Below, piece after piece: positions 6,301-8,837 of a DNA stretch of 8,837 nucleotides. The stretch is from positions 5,984-14,820 of the forward strand of contig KN173900.1 of assembly GCA_000759655.1 (NCBI GenBank), read 5' to 3'. This stretch comes from Acidicaldus organivorans (GTDB lineage Bacteria > Pseudomonadota > Alphaproteobacteria > Acetobacterales > Acetobacteraceae). Below the pieces are notes generated by a model that was not told the origin of the DNA, ran no database searches, and saw only the letters and a program-made list of their open reading frames with translations. Each line of letters opens with the position of its first letter. The first letter of the stretch is position 1. Both the position numbers and the translations under genes were made by a program.

Positions 6301-6854
6301 CAAAGACGGCTCAAAGGGCCCCTCAGAGACCATCCAGGCCGTCTGATGACCATCAAAAACTCAAAATCACCTCGAGACTGTCCCAGACACTTCAGGAGGC
6401 CGCAAAGGCAGCCCAATCGCCCCGCCAGACGACGCTTTTCATCCCCGATCCCGTCCTCAATCCGCCCCAGCCGTCCTTCCGCCCCTCCGAGACCACTTCG
6501 CCCGCCCCAAGGCCGGGTTTGGGCATTGAGCGGAAGATGAGGAAACCCTCCAGGACCACGACGACGGCAGAGAGAGGCAACGGGAAGGAGGGGAGGACGG
6601 GGAAGGCCTCCGGCTTCCGCATAGGCCGTTTCTTGCTCCTCCCCTTCTCGACAGAGGGAGAGGATCTGGCCCGCGTCCTGGCACGAGAGATGGAGCAACA
6701 GACGCGCCTTGCCAGAGCGCAAGGGACGAAGCCGATGAAGCGGGAACAGGAAGGAGAGGCGTTGGAGCGGCTCATCGAGCAGCAGCGACTTGTAGAGGGG
6801 GCGCAAAGACAAGACGAGGATGGCTACCAGCCCCCTCACCCGAGGCCCCGCTAA
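3366..6854 (+). CDS. MobF-family conjugative relaxase with SF1 helicase domain (TrwC/TraI-like)
   Basis: This protein of 1162 residues nicks one strand at oriT, stays covalently attached through a tyrosine, and unwinds the plasmid for transfer. The N-terminal relaxase domain (about 1-270) has paired tyrosines Y28-Y29, the GIDFTLSFSKDVSVLAF motif (71-87), and the metal-binding histidines H137, H148 and H150 in HKSTREGDPSLHFH. The helicase domain has LTKEQRAAVE (from 422), Walker A GVAGAGKTT (444-452, K450), Walker B FFIDEAGM (D512-E513), QGDHRQLKP (539-547), THKSQGMTID (from 795) and YVGISRG (820-826, R825). All catalytic motifs are intact. The last 230 residues are proline- and charge-rich with a helical end, probably disordered and partner-binding. 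Length is between R388 TrwC and F TraI. ATG 3366 is the first start after an in-frame stop at 3354. Base composition alternates strongly inside the gene. No coupling protein or secretion genes are in the window. Confidence 0.92.
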   Translation: MIVHQVLTGDAFKIENYLSESDDKIASYYEEGKKENTKIYELTRSDVISAYVAGSDTKTKLLALSGRKRVGIDFTLSFSKDVSVLAFVGDRNLKRIISDEAPCLLCEMIDDRVYTRAQKGGKRENVKAKGFYQVFAHKSTREGDPSLHFHTLLSNNVEFDGKFLSLSAEKIINEKYYMNAVLNYKLANKLQDEGYQAFFDKNLNLKMIKDNRIDKIFSKRLKEMREYSLERFGIKLEDLSDDQYREVFYKTRKHKAKDPAPEIRWQAELEAEGLDIETLKALAKGGSYAGELDKQGIEKSYEIALHRLSEQKGFFRDVDLEVEFLKEISKACDEKHLKLPQYERVKRFFEQKRVSDDIVTIKRTLPGTTIEEVILVERSYLEMERAALQRAERMGMTPRPVASQEEVAEAIAAFEASAGVRLTKEQRAAVETCTGGAQLVVVQGVAGAGKTTSAAITASVYRERGYQIMALAPTGKAAAEIGASLKADAATIDAFLANPPQEVSKKTLFFIDEAGMVDTRRLAPVLAMAERAGAHVILQGDHRQLKPIGAGDLFTDIYHTLKEKRAKPRNIAEIKTIRRQKTELYRELAVSYSEKNLKRSLKAFANGFDKFFRNFDEEKLKDWILKDPFASIIVATDNSARKKLNLEIRDELKRKEVIKDSQTFKVFEKIDLSEAKPGDIMVSGKARYEIKSIENGVFLAEKMSNKRKKEILRISRQDLELKNEEFSIERLETRDFGVGDRLIITKNDRKRGIKNGDLFQIVDINSRSIVIENNGKIVRIPHDFGYLDHAYAITTHKSQGMTIDRVAIADGGRSNFNLSYVGISRGKKELKIFTPDPVNFIYRSQIENRKITSKNVLESDIFVPEISRNEIAQTLAKAIIKSDISIEAKKRTLKAIGKYIDDTRVYKALIEEIEKKGNKNKDINGPHELQTISGEIRSDPPPLPARLWKRVSEGLKQWISPSKPAKTIKKTFAPTTTPAKTAQRAPQRPSRPSDDHQKLKITSRLSQTLQEAAKAAQSPRQTTLFIPDPVLNPPQPSFRPSETTSPAPRPGLGIERKMRKPSRTTTTAERGNGKEGRTGKASGFRIGRFLLLPFSTEGEDLARVLAREMEQQTRLARAQGTKPMKREQEGEALERLIEQQRLVEGAQRQDEDGYQPPHPRPR

Positions 6855-6911
6855 ATGCCATTAAACTCTAATTCATGATATCTGAGTCTATAACATGAGA
6901 TGAGGTGTCAC

Positions 6912-7283
6912 ATGGAAGAGATAAAGCCCGAGACGACCGAGACGAAAGCACAGAGACACCGCATCTGCCTTTCTCGACGACTGCTCGTCAAACTGGCGAC
7001 GACAAAGGATCTCCGACCCTCGGATTGGCGCGTTTTGGCCCTGTTGTGGTCTTCCCTCGACGGGGAGACCCCTCATCTGATGATCCTGGGTGACATCGCC
7101 AAGACCTTGAACATCACCCCCTCGATGGTGAGCACATCAATACAAAAACTCGCTGTAGTAGGCGCAATAGAGGCAAAGAAAAAAGCAGGAAGACTTTTTA
7201 TCAATCTCAAGAAAACAACGGCAGAGCCTTGCCCCGCCCTCGATTTTTTTGGACATGGGATTGGGGTAAACGATCGTGTTTGA
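6912..7283 (+). CDS. Winged-helix DNA-binding protein, 3' end replaced by an IS element
   Basis: ATG 6912 is chosen because GAGG (6902-6905) lies six bases upstream; an in-frame ATG at 6900 lacks such a site. The protein has 123 residues. After a polar N-terminus comes ICLSRRLLVKLATTKDLRP, a helix (DWRVLALLWSSL), and a winged helix-turn-helix: LGDIAKTLNITPSMVSTSI as the recognition unit, then LAVVGAIEAKKKAGRLFINL as the wing. This resembles MarR-type regulators and RepL-type plasmid replication proteins. Its place 57 bases after the relaxase gene suits a plasmid replication or transfer regulator. From 7250 the codons belong to the IS left end, so about the last 11 residues (ending GIGVNDRV) are not native and the real C-terminus is lost. 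The DNA-binding fold is complete, so partial activity is possible. The exact family is uncertain. Confidence 0.65.
   Translation: MEEIKPETTETKAQRHRICLSRRLLVKLATTKDLRPSDWRVLALLWSSLDGETPHLMILGDIAKTLNITPSMVSTSIQKLAVVGAIEAKKKAGRLFINLKKTTAEPCPALDFFGHGIGVNDRV
7250..7267 (+). repeat. Left terminal inverted repeat of the IS3-family element
   Basis: TGGACATGGGATTGGGGT matches the reverse complement of the right end at 14 of 18 positions, including the outer six. It lies inside the reading frame of the winged-helix gene. Confidence 0.7.
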
Positions 7284-7297
7284 GAAGGGAGTGGGAA

Positions 7298-7684
7298 ATG
7301 CTGAATGGGTTGAAGAAGGGTGGGGTTGCGCTGAGTGGGCTGGAAGGAGCGCGTAGCGCTACTGGAAGCGCGCCCAGCGCGGCGGCTGAGATCAAGCGCT
7401 GGTCGGCCTGGCAAAAGAGGCAAGTCGTGCTGCGCCTGCTGCGCGGCGAGCCGGTGGATGCCCTGTCGCGGGAGTGGGCGGTGCCGATTGTCCGGCTGGA
7501 GGAATGGCGCGACCGAGCGCTGGCCGGCATGGATGTTGGTCTCGAGGAACGCGAGAACGATCCGCTCGAGAAGCAGCTCGATGAGGCCAACCGGCGCATC
7601 GGCGAACTGGTGATGGAAGTGGAGATCCTGCGCAAGGAGAGAGAGGTGCGCCGCCCTTTGGCCGGCAGGAGGTCGTCGCGATGA
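7298..7684 (+). CDS. IS3-family transposase OrfA
   Basis: ATG 7298 has AAGGGAG ending six bases upstream, and the start gives 128 residues; the frame is open from 7229 but the earlier part crosses the IS end and is not native. Residues 30-70 form the helix-turn-helix that binds the IS ends (RWSAWQKRQVVLRLLRGEPV, LSREWAVPIVRLEEWRDRAL). Residues 88-115 are a leucine-zipper-like coiled coil (PLEKQLDEANRRIGELVMEV, EILRKERE) used for multimerisation in the family. The stop overlaps the orfB start as ATGA (7681-7684). No A6G-type slippery site is seen near the end, so orfB is probably made by reinitiation or coupling instead of the classic programmed -1 frameshift. The gene itself appears intact. 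Confidence 0.85.
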   Translation: MLNGLKKGGVALSGLEGARSATGSAPSAAAEIKRWSAWQKRQVVLRLLRGEPVDALSREWAVPIVRLEEWRDRALAGMDVGLEERENDPLEKQLDEANRRIGELVMEVEILRKEREVRRPLAGRRSSR

Positions 7685-8596
7685 GCCAGACGACCTCGCC
7701 GGGTACCGGCACGCCCTACGGCCTGGAAGGGGTCTGGCTGGTGCTGGGGGTTTCCCGCTCGACGCTCTACGCCCAGCAGGCCAGGGAGACCGCCAAGGTG
7801 GTCCCGCTGCATCCGGCGCGGCGCGGGCCGAAGCCGAAGGTGAGCGACGCCGACCTCCTGGCTGCCATTCGTGCCGATCTGGAGGCGTCGCCCTTCGTCG
7901 GTGAGGGGCATCGCAAGGTGTGGGCGCGGCTGCGTATCCTCTCTGGCATCCGGGTATCCAAGGATCGCCTCTGCCGCCTGATGCGGGAGAATGCCTTGCT
8001 ATCGCCGCATCGGGGCGCGCAGGGGTCGCCCTCTGCCCACGAGGGGGCGGTCCAGTTCAAGGCGCCCAATCAGAGGTGGGATACCGACGGCATCCGCATC
8101 CAGACCGTGGAAGACGGCTGGGTTTGGGTGTTCTCGGCGGGCGATCCTTTCGATGGCTGCTGTGTTGGTATCCATGCCGTGAAGATCGGCCATCGTTTTG
8201 CTGCCTTGCAGCCAAGCCCAAGGGCTCCAGGCCGAGTTTGGCGCGACCGACGCCAACGCTGGCAAAGGGCTCAAGCTGCGCACGGATCATGGCACGCAAT
8301 ACACCGCCGACGACTTCCTGAAACAGATCGCGTTCTGGGGCATTGACAGGAGCTTCGCCTTCGTTGCCGAACCGCAGACCAACGGGGTCGTCGAGCGCTT
8401 CAATCGGACGCTGAAGGAGCAGGCCATTCTCGAGGAGCAGGCCATTCTCGGTCGCGTCTTCAGGAACGTCGAAGAGGTGCGCGCCGCCGTCACCGAGTTC
8501 AAGGAGCGTTACAACCGTCACTGGCGTCTGGAAAAACTGGGCTTCCGCTCACCCCTCGAAGCCCGACAGGCTCATGCCAGCCAAAAGGCCGCATGA
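7681..8596 (+). pseudogene. IS3-family transposase OrfB (DDE integrase core), frameshifted
   Basis: OrfB cuts and joins DNA at the IS ends. Reading from ATG 7681, the N-terminal HTH_21-like region (YGLEGVWLVLGVSRSTLYA, then DLLAAIRADLE and GHRKVWARLR) leads to the catalytic core. The first aspartate is D136 in RWDTDGIRI (codon 8086). The frame then breaks at 8217-8219, where one extra C in AGCCCAAG shifts reading; unrepaired translation ends at 8346. In the next frame the core continues with LRTDHGTQYT (second aspartate, codon 8285) and NGVVERFNRTLKEQ (glutamate, codon 8393), 35 residues apart as in the D-35-E signature. The C-terminal YNRHW--EKLGFRSPLEARQA is typical. Repaired length is 304 residues. 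An 18-bp tandem duplication (8415-8450) adds six residues just after the catalytic glutamate region. Confidence 0.85.
8415..8450 (+). repeat. Perfect 18-bp tandem duplication inside orfB
   Basis: AGGAGCAGGCCATTCTCG occurs twice in direct succession (8415-8432 and 8433-8450). It adds an in-frame EEQAIL after RTLKEQAIL. Related transposases normally go from RTLKEQ-I directly to the GR-F segment, so this is probably a replication-slippage insertion. Confidence 0.85.
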
Positions 8597-8614
8597 ACCA
8601 CAAATCCGTGTCCA
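8597..8614 (-). repeat. Right terminal inverted repeat of the IS3-family element
   Basis: ACCACAAATCCGTGTCCA begins directly after the orfB stop (TGA 8594-8596). It is the imperfect inverse of the left end and ends in the TGTCCA expected for the outer right terminus. Confidence 0.7.
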
Positions 8615-8632
8615 ATCAATTGCGGGCGGTAC

Positions 8633-8732
8633 AAGAAAGTGGATGCGTAGCATCGTCGCCAGCGGATACGGCTGCCGGCCGGGGTGGCGCCAGCGTCGGA
8701 TAGTGCGGCGCAATCAAGGCGATCAGCGCCTC
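8633..8732 (-). pseudogene. IS5-family transposase N-terminal fragment
   Basis: On the minus strand EALIALIAPHYPTLAP is followed, one frame over, by [14 protein letters not shown]. IS5-family transposases of one common subgroup start with a segment of the form [33 protein letters not shown]. About the first 30 residues are missing, a few bases in the middle are altered so the frame shifts, and similarity ends at 8633. Then 18 bases (8615-8632) of unassigned sequence separate it from the IS3 element. The catalytic domain is absent, so it is inert. It shows that this side of the IS3 element was already, or later became, a site of repeated insertion and deletion. Confidence 0.65.
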
Positions 8733-8837
8733 CTAAGGGTGTTTGGTTAGGGTGGTGCGCACGGCATTCCAGGCGTCGAGTTCGAAGGGGCCGGGCGGGA
8801 TGGCGGCGAAGAGGATGGCGATGACGCTGCTGGGGCT
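8733..8837 (-). CDS. C-terminal end of an unidentified protein (partial)
   Basis: The minus-strand frame is open from the window edge to TAG at 8733-8735, giving 34 residues. The stretch SSVIAILFAAIPPGPFELD followed by AWNAVRTTLTKHP has a natural residue mix: a hydrophobic segment, then an amphipathic helix. This suggests a real protein end instead of a chance frame. I do not recognise the family. The stop directly abuts the IS5-family fragment, so the end may be native or created by the junction. Confidence 0.4.
   Translation of the reverse strand, partial: SPSSVIAILFAAIPPGPFELDAWNAVRTTLTKHP

Larger units (their letters stand above)
7250..8614 (+). mobile_element. IS3-family insertion sequence, about 1365 bp
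   Basis: The element runs from TGGACA at 7250 to TGTCCA at 8614, with imperfect 18-bp terminal inverted repeats (14 of 18 positions matching) and the TG...CA ends usual for IS3 elements. It contains an orfA helix-turn-helix gene and an orfB DDE transposase gene that overlap in the -1 relation typical of the family. The length is in the family range. Flanking bases (TTT left, ATC right) do not form a target duplication, so one side was probably rearranged after insertion. OrfB has a single-base frameshift, so this copy is probably inactive unless that is a sequencing error. Confidence 0.85.

Noticed and set aside
6249..6839. Minus-strand frame of 196 codons
   Set aside because: Antisense to the low-complexity tail of the relaxase; no independent evidence.
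6861..6894. Promoter for the winged-helix gene (TTAAAC and TATAAC)
   Set aside because: The -10-like TATAAC is acceptable, but the boxes are 22 bases apart and no better -35 is seen; the gene may be read from the relaxase transcript.
7207..7911. Minus-strand frame of 234 codons over the IS
   Set aside because: Spans the IS left end and both transposase frames in antisense, so it cannot be an ancestral gene.

Overview
The window is a GC-rich bacterial accessory region, most simply a plasmid or an integrated mobilizable element of a proteobacterium. The evidence is a MobF-type conjugative relaxase-helicase, a remnant of the error-prone polymerase DnaE2/ImuC, an IS3-family insertion sequence, an IS5-family fragment, and compact ATGA-overlapping gene chains of the kind found in phages and plasmids. 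The taxonomic guess (alpha- or gammaproteobacterium-like) is inference only; there is no rRNA, tRNA or core gene to fix it.

Layout, left to right. (1) 1-300: the 3' end of a primase/helicase-like gene running into an array of 9-bp repeats in both orientations, whose outer pairs form a perfect 18-bp inverted repeat. (2) 333-1934: a tightly coupled operon of five small + strand genes: two TubC_N-like docking-domain proteins (the second ending in a zinc ribbon), a small conserved phage/plasmid-type protein, a DUF5681-like protein, and a short partner. Two of the genes carry three apparent single-base homopolymer frameshifts; restoring the frame gives ATGA stop/start overlaps at every affected junction. 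(3) 1935-2519: no convincing protein gene, but a 10-bp tandem repeat, a hairpin, an extended -10 promoter and a good intrinsic terminator, which together outline a possible short RNA of about 170 nt. (4) 2520-3195, minus strand: a dnaE2/imuC pseudogene keeping the end of the PHP domain and a late segment, with the polymerase core missing. (5) 3196-6854: an AT-rich control region (inverted repeats, a sigma70-like promoter, possibly oriT) and a 1162-residue MobF relaxase-helicase whose base composition alternates sharply within one reading frame. (6) 6912-7283: a winged-helix protein whose 3' end was cut by the insertion of an IS3-family element (7250-8614). (7) 7250-8614: that element, with orfA and a frameshifted orfB, recognisable terminal inverted repeats and no target duplication. 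(8) 8615-8837: a minus-strand IS5-family transposase fragment and the end of another minus-strand gene.

Taken together, the relaxase is the functional centre: it would nick and unwind the element for conjugative transfer, and the adjacent winged-helix protein could be a replication or transcription regulator. The left-hand operon resembles the small accessory genes that follow primase-type replication genes in phages and plasmids. The region between and around them is a graveyard of recombination: an eroded polymerase, truncated genes, nested or abutting IS elements, and compositional seams. No intact defence system, CRISPR array, tRNA or rRNA was seen. All homologies are from recognition of motifs by eye; none was checked by search.
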